A stretch of 64,000 nt of DNA from Poronia punctata (lineage: Eukaryota > Ascomycota > Sordariomycetes > Xylariales > Xylariaceae): assembly GCA_022579005.1 (NCBI GenBank), contig MU401522.1, positions 62,001-126,000 of the forward strand, given 5' to 3'. The notes beneath the pieces are model-generated. The model did no database searches and had not been told where the DNA came from. It saw only the letters and a list, made by a program, of their open reading frames with translations. Position 1 is the stretch's first letter. Each line of letters begins with the position of its first letter. A program made the position numbers and the translations under genes. Shown here piece after piece: positions 30,812-42,076 of the stretch.

Positions 30812-33260
30812 ATTTACAAAAGAGAAAAGACAAGGCTATGTTAAAGAGATATCGCTGGGTAGGTAGGTACTAGGTAGGTAGTCAGGAACACAATAAAGGG
30901 GGAGTCTTGGATCAAAAACATGAAACCCCACCTCGGAAGAGAAGGCTTTCATCTTCTTTATAAGACTTTCTACCTTAACCTGGGGTAGCTTTAAGAGAGC
31001 GACGTAAGCACATCGGCTCACTACATCTCGATCTTGTTTGTCTCCTGACATACGTTGATTGGACCGGGTACCATACCGGGAAAATCCGTAGGGCAACTTG
31101 ACTTATCAAGGCAACAAGACTTGTGAGAAAAGCAAAACTTGTTAAACTTTTCGTACTTTATATACAAACTGGATAAAAAGGTACATACTTACTTATCTCT
31201 ATCATAGCTTCCTTGCCTATGTAAGTATCTACTTAACCTGACTTGGCTGTTTTAAACCCCTCTTCTAACCTTGTGACTCATCACATACCGCCGTCACTTT
31301 CTAGTCTTTGCAGCATATACAAAACTAGGTAAGTGCCCCTCAGCCAGATTGTATGTGCTGCTTGTGATTGACCTCTACAAGTAGGATCCAAGAGTCAGGA
31401 ATCAGGACCAGCGACTACATTTCCGAAAATAGACAAGTCTAAAGCTATTCAAAAAGGTTGTAAGTAGGTCAGGTGAGGTCAGATCAGGTTTGGCCAAGGT
31501 AGCTAGGTACAAGTAGGTAAGGTGAGGTAAGTGTACACGTATATAGGCAAGTACATGTAGGTTAGAAATATAATAAATAAGCTATTAAACACAACGCCTA
31601 GGACATATACTCGTACATGCCTTGGATGTATAAAAGCAAGACAAAAGGAAAAAGACATTAGCTGCCGTCAGCATGCTACTGTCAACCTCGTTCCATAGGT
31701 ACACTGTGACGGAACCGGCCTTTGCATATGATAAAACACTCGAGTTCACACCGCTGCTAGCAGCTCCGGAGTTTCGTGGCCGGCTGTATTTCTGTCTTGA
31801 GGAGACAAAGGAAGAAGAAGTCCAAACTAAATTCTCAGCGGGGGTCAGAAAAAGAAATGTGCTATCGCTCCTGGAAAAGGCACATGAGAACAGGGCATCT
31901 TACAATTCGGAAAGCCTACCTGGAGTTTTTGCTATGGATGACCATCATTAATGTACGTGCCTGGTAGTGTAACCCGGAGACTACCTATTGGATGGTCTCC
32001 CTTTTGCTGTCAAACAGGTGGTGTAAGCGACCAGATGGCACTCAAAGTTTGGACCTCGAAATGAGGGGTAGGAGCAAGACATATCTAGGTAAGCATTAAG
32101 ATAACTCACGAAAACTAATGTACTCCCTTTTGCATATCAGGGGTTACTAGCGCAATAATCCTGCCCATTCAAACTGGCTGGTCGCAGACCGTTCTTTGAT
32201 AGTGTTTGTCACTCTGGCTACTTTGCATTCTCTAAGCAGATAATAGTAAATCACTTCAAGTCTAGAGGGAGTCGAAACCCTCTAGGATTTGATTCTGGAG
32301 AAAGTGACGCATGTATGATATGTGCCCAGACTTGACACTGGAATCCTGTTCGTTGGGGTTGAAAAGGTAGAACATGTCCCTCTGGGGGTATACTATCAAG
32401 TGCACATAAGACATGTTAAAGGTTGAAGATTGACTTTGAAAGATCGTGAATACTAGAACGAACCACTTGTTATCACGTTATCACCAACAGCCTATCCCTG
32501 TCCGCATACTTGCTTTTCCCCATACTAGGTACCCAGTAAGATCCAGAAATACCCGTGCCAAGACAATATATCCACCTACCTCTAGTCTAGGCTAGGTTAG
32601 GCTTTTCTGCTCTGAAACGGTTGGCACAATATTTGGAGCAAAAACTCACAAGTACCGACGGTGTCACTACTTTGGGGGCCTTAAACATGTTCTGCAGGCT
32701 TTAACCAAGATAGCATTTTTAATGCCCTTCTGGTGCGCAGGGAAAGGGAGTCTGGCTCTTTACAACTTTAAAGGACACAAGTACATAAACAATAACCGAG
32801 GCTAGATATAGCGTTGAGAAACTTTCATTAGAGGAAACAAAGAAAAGCGGGGTTCAGGAACTTTATTACGTGTACGAGTGGAAGAAACAAATAAAGGCAG
32901 ACAAGCTCAATCCACCTCGACTCTGTTCCCTTATAATGTGTAACAATCAATCTGATAAGCCACCCCAAATTATCCATAGTCTCCAAAAGAGTACAAGACT
33001 CCAAGTTATCCAGTAACTTGGAATCGCGGCTTACATGTATGTATGGCTTGGTCTCTCAATTGACCTTAATTGACCACCTGGTCAATTAGCCATGTAACAG
33101 GACGCAGTACACATGGCGACCGTTACATCTTTCAAGGTTTCCGTTTCAATATACAAGTTTGCCCACCAATAGATGAAAGTGCAATAAACACTTGCACAGC
33201 CCTCTAATTCAGCCTCAGCTGAGGCCACCTTTGTCAAGAATGGCAGAACAACAGAATATA
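30812..33260. other. Long gene-poor region, rich in TAGGTA words
   Basis: About 2.4 kb. GGTAGGTAGGTACTAGGTAG at 30858-30877 and many related words at 31470-31560 are direct and inverted permutations of one short motif. A 92-residue plus-strand frame at 31673-31951 has ordinary composition but no domain, and is only weakly supported. Nothing else seen. Confidence 0.4.
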
Positions 33261-33284
33261 CGTGTAGAGACTTCTCTCTACACG
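33261..33284 (+). promoter_or_regulatory. Perfect hairpin just upstream of the CorA-like start codon
   Basis: CGTGTAGAGA, a CTTC loop, then TCTCTACACG: two perfect 10-bp arms around a 4-nt loop, ending five bases before the ATG at 33290. In an mRNA 5' leader this would be a stable stem-loop, able to hinder scanning or bind a protein. As DNA it is a 24-bp palindrome. Confidence 0.6.
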
Positions 33285-33289
33285 AAAAT

Positions 33290-35038
33290 ATGCTTTCCTA
33301 CGCGCGCTTTGATCACCAAGGGGAGGCAAAATTACCCTTGACTTTGACAGTTGAAAATCAAGTATGGAATCTCACGGGTAGGGAGTCGGCCGAATACATC
33401 GAGGCATTAAGCTACTCAGTAAATGGCGCCACTATTTTCTGCGATATTCTATCTGATCCATCGAAGCTGACACGATTTTATAGGATAATGTGACATCTCC
33501 TTGCCGTTACGGCCCTCTCGTTGACCATGGGATTCTGGATTGGGTCAACCAAAGCGGAGGGTATGTACCCCTAAAGAGTCCGAACCTGAACAATGCATGC
33601 CGAGGTGGGATTCGGCTTCTGGTTTTAGAACGCGCACTCTATCGACCACCTAGCTTTCATATCAGGAAGGAGACATACTTGGACATCGAGAAGCGATTCA
33701 ATTTGCCCGAGAACACACTTCTTGCAGTCTCCAATGAAGGTGGCATGTCTACACACGTCCTAGACATTGACGAAGAGACGGGAAACCCGAAAAGTCTAAG
33801 TATGATTATCAAGGCCCATCAAAAGTTCCAAGTAGGCAATTACGGACTTGCCTTTTCATACGACTTCGCTACCAGCATTTCGACAGGCATCCTCCACGGT
33901 ACAGGCGTGACACAAACTGGTGGTGATTATGGGTTATGGAGCAAACAAGCTGCCGCCGAGATATTCGAACATGTCAAAACAGCTCGTCACTTATGGACCC
34001 ATCCCCTATTTCTTCCAACAATCCTCCTGCAGCATCACTTACTCAGAGCAGATTACTTCTGCACAGTAGTTCTTGCAAATCGGCTTACCGACGTGCAGCA
34101 TCAACTCGGCACCGTGCGCGCAGGCCGTCTCTTTGGCCGCCAAGCACTAAATATCGCTACTGAGCTGCCGGTGAAGGAGGCAAAGGTCAGTCTGAGCGAG
34201 CTCACAGTTGAAATGAGCAGTTTGACATTTGATGCTATCTGGTTCTGCAGCGTGTCTGACTGGCAGTGCTCGTGCCTTGTTCTTCTGCGCGAGGTTCTTG
34301 TCAAGATAGAAAGTCTGGAAAGCCGTCCAAGATGGAAAAGATTAATGCACGCGAAAATTCAGTACTTGAGTTCGCTGGCAGAGAGTATAAAGCGACATAA
34401 CAGTGGGATCAAAGAAACTGGCCAGGCGGACATGAACGTTGTAAGTCCCCCCTTTTTGAAGGCGTGGAGAACTCATGATAACTAATTTGGACAATGTAGC
34501 TTTATAGCATCATCTCCCAGGTTGACAACCGCCTCAACGCGAAAATGGCCGCTGCTGCTAGCCGCGATAGTGCTGCAATGAAGACCCTGGCATTCTTGAC
34601 TACGATTTTCCTGCCTGGCACGTTTATAGCCACTGTCTTCAGTACTGGCTTATTTGACTGGGATGGTGGCGGAATGGTGGTGTCGAAACTGTTCTGGGTC
34701 TACTGGGTAGTGGCCGTGCCAGTCACGATCATCGTAGGAGTAGTAAGTTTCTGGAATCTGGAGTTTCTCATGCCCATTCTGGACGTATCTTTGCATAAAG
34801 ATCGCTGATCACATGTTCCTACTACCCACCCCCGACGAGACTCATGCATTGCATCAAACACCCCTAGAATGAGTCCAATACTCACCATGAAAACACTAAC
34901 ACTAGCTATAAACAGGGTTGGCGACTATGGTGGAACAATGAGAAGAAACGTTTCGATGAAGATCTTAATACAGAGATCAAGGCAATGAACGGTAATAGTG
35001 AGATCATGGGCAAGATATCCAAATCCAAGGTGTTCTGA
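33290..35038 (+). CDS. CorA-like membrane protein
   Basis: Four exons, 33290-33418, 33484-34440, 34500-34742 and 34916-35038, all joined in phase 0, give 483 residues. The C-terminal quarter shows the fungal CorA-like pattern: an amphipathic helix (ISQVDNRLNAKMAAAASRDS), then AMKTLAFLTTIFLPGTFIATVFST as the first membrane helix, and WVYWVVAVPVTIIVGV as the second, with a short basic cytosolic end. The GMN loop of true Mg2+ channels is absent, as usual in this family, so ion transport is doubtful. The long N-terminal region has no known domain but resembles the helical cytosolic part of fungal CorA-like proteins, often found with HET or NLR-type genes. The HET-like gene starts about 500 bp downstream on the same strand. 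Confidence 0.8.
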
Positions 35039-35535
35039 GCAGCCCGAAACAGACAAACTTCAAAATGGCAACTAGTCTACTAAATATCTCAATTTGGATA
35101 TGTCTAACTACCTACTTGTATGTCAAAATATCATATGCACATGCCGAGTTTTAGTGGGGCTGGCCCACTTTCTAATGCGTCTACGAGTACGAGTAGCTCG
35201 TCTACACAGCCCCAAATCATCTGCCAACTTCAGGACTTTATAAGCAAACGCCCAACATGTAAACCTACCGGCGAGGAGCTGAAAATTTGCCTTATTACCC
35301 TGCCACCCTGCCCTGCCCTTGTGGCTTTGTGCCAGGGAGAGAAGGCAGACATGCGTGCGACTTAGAACGCCTAATATATACAATGGAGTTCTCATCACCA
35401 CATTTTGGGGGCGGGGGGCTCGTTGTCTGGGTTGTCGGCTGCCTTGTCACAACAGATATTAAACATGACAGATGCTCACCCTAAATCCAATTCAACACCC
35501 ACTGCTTGGAAGCCCGTGCCTAAATTAGCCCCCCA
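35039..35535. other. Intergenic between CorA-like and HET-like genes
   Basis: About 500 bp holding the 3' end of one gene and the promoter of the next. Short direct repeat CGAGTACGAGTA near 35183; nothing else. Confidence 0.4.
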
Positions 35536-38290
35536 ATGTCTCTCGACCGACAACCGGACTCCGGTCAAATAAAAGAAGCACACACCGCAGAATACAGGGT
35601 AAAATTATCAGAGGAAAGCGACTCGGTCTCACCCGAGCACTACATCACGGATAGGAATAGGCAGGACCATAAAGACGGCCTCAACCGATACACCAATGTC
35701 CCAGATGAATATAAGGATATAGACCACTATCTTGACCCCGAAGACGGCAAACTCGTTCCCCTAAGTGTTCAACGAGCTGCGGGCTGTAGCAGAGTATTTG
35801 AAGACATCACTACCTGGCTCGAAGCAGGACAGGCCTCTCCTTTCGAGCGTGGATCGAAATTCCTCCGAGAGTTGGGCTTCAACATTCTCACATGGACTTA
35901 CCAAGATTACCTGAGAGAGAAGGCTGTCCTAGATGGGTCGCTAGAACCCTCAGGGAAGCCGTACAATCCCATTCGCATGTGCGCCACAAGTATCATATGG
36001 TAGTTTGTGTTGCTGACTGGACCTGACAGATATTTACTGGAAATATCCTATCGCAGCCGTGGTACTTGCCCTGACTGTAAGTTCAGCGAGCCCATATTTG
36101 GCAGCGGTTGCTAGGTTTCGATATGCACTAACTTTGTATCTTTTATTCCGTAGGCGATGCTCGGAATTCTCGAGTCGTCAACCTGTTCCGACGAGAAGTA
36201 TCCTGCGGTCCGGTACAAGTACTTTTGCTTTTCAAAGACGCCGAAGAATAGGACAGAGGTAGAAGGATATTTGGTAAGCATGAACAGACGCATCACTCAG
36301 AATTATGATATTGTTTGGTTGCCCAAGTGCTCACTGACTGGTTATGGTTCACTTTTAGCAGGGGTTCATACCGGAAACACTGCCGGAAGACGGCGATCAG
36401 GATGGCGTACTAGTGTTGAGGCGCCGACTTCGCCCCAGAAAGCTCTGCGTAATACGTGAAAGTGCCGACGCGGCAGGGTTCGATTTCGACGTGGTAGACT
36501 CACTCGAGTGGGATACCAAGAATCCGGACAGCGAACAAAGTGAATATGTGTTTGTGTCTTACACTCGAGCTCAGTTCTGCACATACACCCGTCAAGAGAT
36601 CAATAGCTGGGATGCTCCGGAGACGGATGAAGACCGCATGACCCGGAGTTTTCAGGAGTCGCAATGCGATGCCGACCGCCGACGGCTTGGGAAAATTGGC
36701 ATCCAAGCAGCTCGTGATGCTGGGGTCAAGGCATTCTGGATCGATGTTTATTGCATGCCGGACGCTGAATCGAGCAAGATGGAGCCCCACAGGATCTGCG
36801 ACGTCGCGCGGGGTGCCAAATGTATGGTCATTGCGCTTCAGGACACGGTGCAGAGTCGAGCACTGCATTGGCCTATGCAAGAGATGAACAACTTGTTGCC
36901 GAGCTGGTCGTCACGGCTGTGGACGTTACCGGAAATGCTTTTGGCCCCGACAAGATATGACCTGAAGATTTACCACGCGACGAAGAGTGTGCAGGTTAGC
37001 GACACCATCCCCAAAAGAAACATGGCTGCAAGAGCATACCTCGGCAGAGACGCGACTCTGGTCCGACAGTTAGTCGATCATTTCGAAGCCAGCCAGCAGT
37101 TGACTCTTACAGAGCTTCTCACAATTGGGCTCGAATGCCTGATCGGCCGGGACAAAAGCGAATATATGAGGGCTGACCCGGTCTACGCCCTGATGACCAT
37201 GGTACGAAGACGTCCCATACCCGATAAGGACGAGTCCCTTTTCGAGGCTTTTGCAAAGCTGTCGCTGTTGAACGACTCCGACTCGCTTCTGGAACGGCTC
37301 ATCTGCACCCTCCCAGCACGCCGCGGGGAGCCTTGGCACAAACTCGAGGACTTTTGGGGGGCGAAACTATGGGATATCGAACCCACCGTACAGGTGGCAG
37401 CCATTGCATCGGACGAGAGCGTCGTTCTGGACGGTGCTTTTGGTGCCATGATTGAGTGGAAGGAGTTGAATAGAGTGGGCTACTCCAAGCTGGATACCAC
37501 CTGGCGCGATCTCGCCGAGTTAGTCTTGCAGTCGGCCCTCTGGTTTTTCATATATACCACACTTTTGTCTCTGGTGTGGGGCACAGGCGTCTCTGGCTTA
37601 CCCGAGGGTCCATTTTACCTCGTGGTGAGTGCTGCCGTCATATTCTCCCTAGTTGTCTTCCTTGCCGTTGCTCTCCTGCCTGCTCTCATGGTCTCGTTAT
37701 ACAGCGGCAAATTTCTGGCGACCGAAGCGCTGCTACTGGGCATCGAGGGCCAAGCCGACCTCGAGTGGCTCGAGATTCAGCTCTTCGGCTTCGCTCAAGG
37801 TCGGCTCCAGTGGAGTGTCTGCAGCACCACGCAATCTCTCCACCGGCTCAAGTCAAAGGCGGGGAGCGCCAAATGGATCGACAACGAGATCAAACCGCTT
37901 GAGCCCACGACCAGGCCACTGGACAATGCCAACCCGGAGAAAACTGATCCCGACCGGATCTTCACCATTGTCGATACGTACACCATGACTGCTTCACTCA
38001 TCAGAGCAGTCCATCCACCCACGACTGCGCTTATATGCGGCCAGGAAGGCGGAATGCAGAGGACGCTCTTGTGTAGCTATGACTACCGTACGCAAACGTT
38101 CCACAGAGAGACTGTAATGAGGATGACGACTATGGTGCTAAACAGGATGGAACGCATCGACAAGTTCCGCTTCTCCATGGCCAACATGCCCCTACGGTCT
38201 AGGAAGAATGGAGTGTTTGGCACAAGGTCGAGAGGTGCTAGACCCGCTGTAGGGGAGACTGTTGTGAATTTGCTACAGTATCTCACCTAA
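35536..38290 (+). CDS. HET-like (heterokaryon incompatibility type) membrane protein
   Basis: Predicted exons 35536-35989, 36030-36076, 36154-36273 and 36362-38290 give 849 residues. The central part carries HET-domain landmarks in order: EYVFVSYTRAQF (the family's YxALSYxWG strand), KAFWIDVYCM (WIDALCI), a RICDVARGAKCMVIAL helix, and SSRLWTLPEMLLAP (RxWTLQE). The C-terminal third has two hydrophobic segments around residues 540-600 (ALWFFIYTTLLSLVWG; LVVSAAVIFSLVVFLAVAL). Splicing of exons 2 and 3 creates another candidate helix (AAVVLALTAMLGIL). HET domains trigger cell death when unlike fungal individuals fuse. The domain is diverged, so activity is uncertain. The 40-bp first intron is very short, and its donor is the least certain junction. 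Confidence 0.72.
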
Positions 38291-38632
38291 CCCAGAGGAG
38301 CTACATCATTCTTGCATTATAAGCACTATATCTCCGTCGTCGTTCATGCCTTTGGATAAGGGGTGGAGTGCCTTTACACTCACCAAATTGATCGTGAGCG
38401 TTTGGCAAACTGTGGTGACGCTAAACCACTAGTCCAGGGTAAGATATTTGGCTAGGGGCTTTACCAAGCACCCTGGCCTACATGAAGGTTTGGTACCTAC
38501 TTTGCTCAGTTGTGGTCTTGGTCTCATACAACTCAGATATCTATCCTATTACTGGCAGGGTTGCTCTCTAAACAGGGCACAGAAGTCTACGTGCTGATAA
38601 AGCCAAAAAAACGAGCCAAACATATACTTCCT
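38291..38632. other. Convergent 3' region
   Basis: Between the HET-like and NDUFS7-like stops. Nothing recognised. Confidence 0.4.
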
Positions 38633-39180
38633 TCATTTCCTATACCACATCCTCGTAGTCTTTGTCCTATTGATCTTCTTCTGCAGTTGAAAGATCCCAT
38701 ACAACAAAGCCTCGGCAGTCGGTGGACAACCGGGCACATAGACATCCACGGGCAAGATGCGGTCGACGCCGCGAACGACGCTATAGCTATAATGGTAATA
38801 GCCGCCGCCGTTGGCGCATGTGCCCATGCTGATGACCCATCTCGGTTCCGGCATCTGATCGTAGCATTGCCGGACGGCGGGAGCCATCTTATTAGTCACG
38901 GTTCCGGCGACGATCATGACGTCGGCCTGACGCGGCGACGCCCGGAATATTATGCCTAGTCGATCCTGGTCGTATCGCGGCATCGATACGTGCATCATCT
39001 CGATACCGCAGCAGGCGAGGGCGAAGGTTAGGGGCCACAGGGACCCGTTTCGTGCCCAGGAGACGATTTGATCAAAGCTTGTTCTTTGTTAAGGTTAGTT
39101 TGCGTGGGTGATACTGTATGATGTGTGAGTTTACTACTTACAGGACATATTCGGCTATACTAGTAGGTTTGGATTCTGTA
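38633..39180 (-). CDS. Complex I PSST subunit (NDUFS7-like), divergent; 5' end unresolved
   Basis: Subunit that carries the terminal iron-sulfur cluster N2 and, with the 49-kDa subunit, forms the ubiquinone pocket of mitochondrial complex I. Exon 39083-38633 is preceded by a 58-bp intron and an upstream exon ending at 39142. Splicing restores [20 protein letters not shown]. All N2 ligands are present: [11 protein letters not shown] and VPGCPP. The protein ends [11 protein letters not shown], as is usual. Compared with the pattern I know for fungi (SLWPMTFGLACCAVEMMH), this copy reads [18 protein letters not shown], so the substitutions lie on the quinone-pocket and cluster strand. The N-terminal presequence could not be fixed: two frames stay open upstream to about 39350. 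It may be the only genomic copy or a second diverged paralog. Confidence 0.85.
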
Positions 39181-40005
39181 GAGAGGGATAAGGACGGCGT
39201 ATGATGCGGGGGTTTCCTTTGCTGTTGTTGCCCATGGCTCGGAGCATGCGTGAACCACCTTGGTTGTGGATTCGAGAGGAGGTTTATAGGACGTGCCGGG
39301 CGATGTCTTATCGAGGACCGAAGTGTATGCTCGTAGCCTGTACTTTATTAGTCGGGAAGGTAAGGTGGTGTCTAGATATTGGGAAGGGGGGCTTACACCT
39401 TGCCAGCTGTGTTGCTTTCATTTTCTCTGGCAGTTTTTCAAAACATGTTTTAAATGGCTTCTAAAAGATACAGATAAATCCTCTGGATCAGAGCTCTTGG
39501 AGGAAATCATTTCAAGGTATTACGTGCTCTTCTCTGGTCAAAGATTTTATATGGCACTTTTAAGGAGACACTATGTCGGGATAATCACACATAAAGGAGA
39601 CACTTCGTCGGGATATTTACACATGACCTCTGAGCCACTTATATCCAATACTACCTTGTACAGGGCTACTCTCTGGACGCGATGTAGGTACTCGTATGCA
39701 CTGTCGATTCCGTCTTACACACATATGTATGCTTTCCCTCTTAGGGTTAGTGACTAATCTATTTTCTGGCCTCGGGAAATTCACACCTCTGCCAAACTAA
39801 GCCCTGTGTGCCTGTGCCTGTGCCTGTGCTTGTGTAAGATCACATTCCACCTTGTTTTCCCAACTCCCGGTATGTAACATAACATGATTCTGGATCAATG
39901 AACAGCCGACATCGCAATTCTCTTACTAACCCAGAGACGTAGGATTGATGACAGGCTGTCGAGCTTAACCTAGGGGCGAATGACTACCTACCTTGAGGAA
40001 CTGAT
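39181..40005. other. Intergenic, includes unresolved 5' part of the NDUFS7-like gene
   Basis: 39181-39360 probably encodes the presequence (an acceptor-like GTACAG lies near 39340). A TGTGCC microsatellite lies at about 39807-39830. Other frames have no domain. Confidence 0.35.
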
Positions 40006-42048
40006 ATGCTCTGTGCGGTGTGCCAACTCCCGTCTGTAGCAGTAGCTGAAGCTACCAGAAAGCCGAAACAGTCTCCTAGTAGTGGGCGGGAGTGTCCGTT
40101 TTGCCAAACGGTATTTTCCCGCGCCGACGGTGCTACCAGACATGCACTACGCTGCCCTAAAAGAGAGGGTCGCGCATTACCTTGTCGGAAACGCGGTCGT
40201 AAGACGAGGTCTTGTGACCAGTGCTCTCGCGCAAAGGTACATTGCACCGCCAACAAGAATATCAACAACAACGACAACAATCAGAGCCCTTGCGAACATT
40301 GTTTTTCGAGAAAGCTAGATTGTACTTTTAGTCGGTATTGTACCGATGTCACTCATCGGCAATCTTCCTCTACACATACACTTGACAAGGTAGTTGTTGT
40401 GCAACGTCAACAGTTACAGGGCCGTTTCCCCTTGTCGTTCATCCTCAATGTCACAGACGATAAGCTCGATTTCGTCACGGAGAGAGAGGTGGGCGAGGAA
40501 CCGGACGGGGATCTCTTGGGGCCGACGCGCGGGACTACTCCCCCGCCACCGCCGGTTGTTGAAGAATCGTTTGTCGGGTATATTGACCCTACGCTCTTGT
40601 TATTATCATCATCAACCGACTATTCCCATAATGGCTTTGTTGACACTCGGTTGTTGATGTATAACAATGCGGCAGAAGAGCAGAATCTTCTCGGTGCCTT
40701 TTTGACAGAGCAACAACAACAACAACAACAACCGCAGCAAGAGGTAGACCGTGGTCTCGCAGCTCGTCTCGATTTCTTGGAGTTGGAAGTATCTGCCCAT
40801 CATCATCATCATCACAGCAAGGGCAAAGATTCGTTCGACTCGACAGCTTTCCGTCGTTTCTTCACCGTCACCAACGTACACGAATTCGCGACGATATTCT
40901 GTCGAAAGCGTCATTACCAATATCCAATCATCCACTGGCCTACTTTTTCCCTTGAGGATGCTGCTCTTCCTCTCATCATGGTCGTTGCCCTCACGGGTGC
41001 TACATATTCGTATCGTCCCGGCCGGGAAGCAGAAGAAGAATATGTGACTAGGGCCAGGGAACTCTATCATATCGCGGACTCGTACATCTTTCACCAACTA
41101 GAAACATTTGTTGGTCGTCTACCCTCGGGTGGTGTCGTTGCCGCAGCAAAAGAAGATGAAGATGAGGCTATTCAGCTCTGCCAGGCAGCATTGCTCATGT
41201 ATGCTCTAAATACCCTTTCAACAACAAGCGACATAGCCTCTACTGAGAGATTACCCACCCTCGTATCTGCTTTGCGAAGGTTGGGATTCATCAATTGTCG
41301 ACATGATCCCACTACTACCAGCACTACTAAAGAAAACTGGCAACTTTTCCTACGTCGAGAAAAAATCATTCGTCTCGTTACCTGGACTTTCTGTTCCGAC
41401 TGCTTGGCCATCCTCTCTTATAATAGCCCGCCTAAATTTTCATTGCAGGAGATGGAGGGCGAACTTCCCTGCGATGCAGCAGTTTGGGATGCAGATTCGG
41501 AAGAGGATTTCGAACGTTTGAGATCATCTAATCCGGTCCCGTCGAATAGTTTGAGGGATTTGATGGCGAGGTTTTTGGAAGAAGACAATAATAATAATAA
41601 TAGCAGAAAGTTGGATGATGACAATATCTGGAAGAGTTTGCCTCTTTATCATTTACACGTTATGCTTTGTGGTGAGTGAGTTCCGAATATAGATTAGCAC
41701 ATAGTTTTCGGTCATTTTGCTGATATCTCTTTCTTAGCTTTTCATCCCATCGTCTTCAATCTACACGCCGCCATGTTTCTCCCGCAACAGTCGCAGAAGT
41801 TGTTGCAGGCACTGGAATACTGGCGACATCTCTGGGCGAGATGTATGGAGGCCATCCCTCCCGACCAACGCAAATGGCTCGGCGTATCAAAATATGTCTC
41901 CGGTCTCGAATATCTTACAAGACGAATCATCGAGGTCTCTGCCAGCCCCCAAGCTAGATCTTCGCCGTATTTACGGCGAATCCCAAGTTGTGGTACCCGG
42001 GAAATACACCAGTTCATCCGGGATTATATATTAAATACAATTACGTAG
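40006..42048 (+). CDS. Zinc-finger plus Zn2Cys6 fungal transcription factor
   Basis: Exons 40006-41671 and 41738-42048 (66-bp intron) give 658 residues. Near residues 30-50 is a C2HC-type finger (CPFCQTVFSRADGATRHALRC). At residues 69-106 is a Gal4-type binuclear cluster, CDQCSRAKVHC .. CEHCFSRKLDC, with an unusually long Asn-rich loop between the third and fourth Cys. A poly-Gln tract and a natural run of six His follow. The middle and C-terminal parts match the fungal-specific transcription factor domain (FCRKRHYQYPIIHWPTF; ALLMYALNTL). C2H2-plus-C6 factors often control metabolic clusters. It ends only 28 bp from the convergent DUF829 gene. A link to the P450/GMC genes 17 kb away is conjecture. 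Confidence 0.88.
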
Positions 42049-42076
42049 TTCCTGCGCACGGCGTGGGATGTTTATA

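Noticed and set aside
40797..40815. Run of six His codons in the transcription factor, as in a cloning tag.
   Set aside because: It sits in a natural CAT/CAC repeat within a gene full of CAA and AAC repeats; there is no vector sequence around it.
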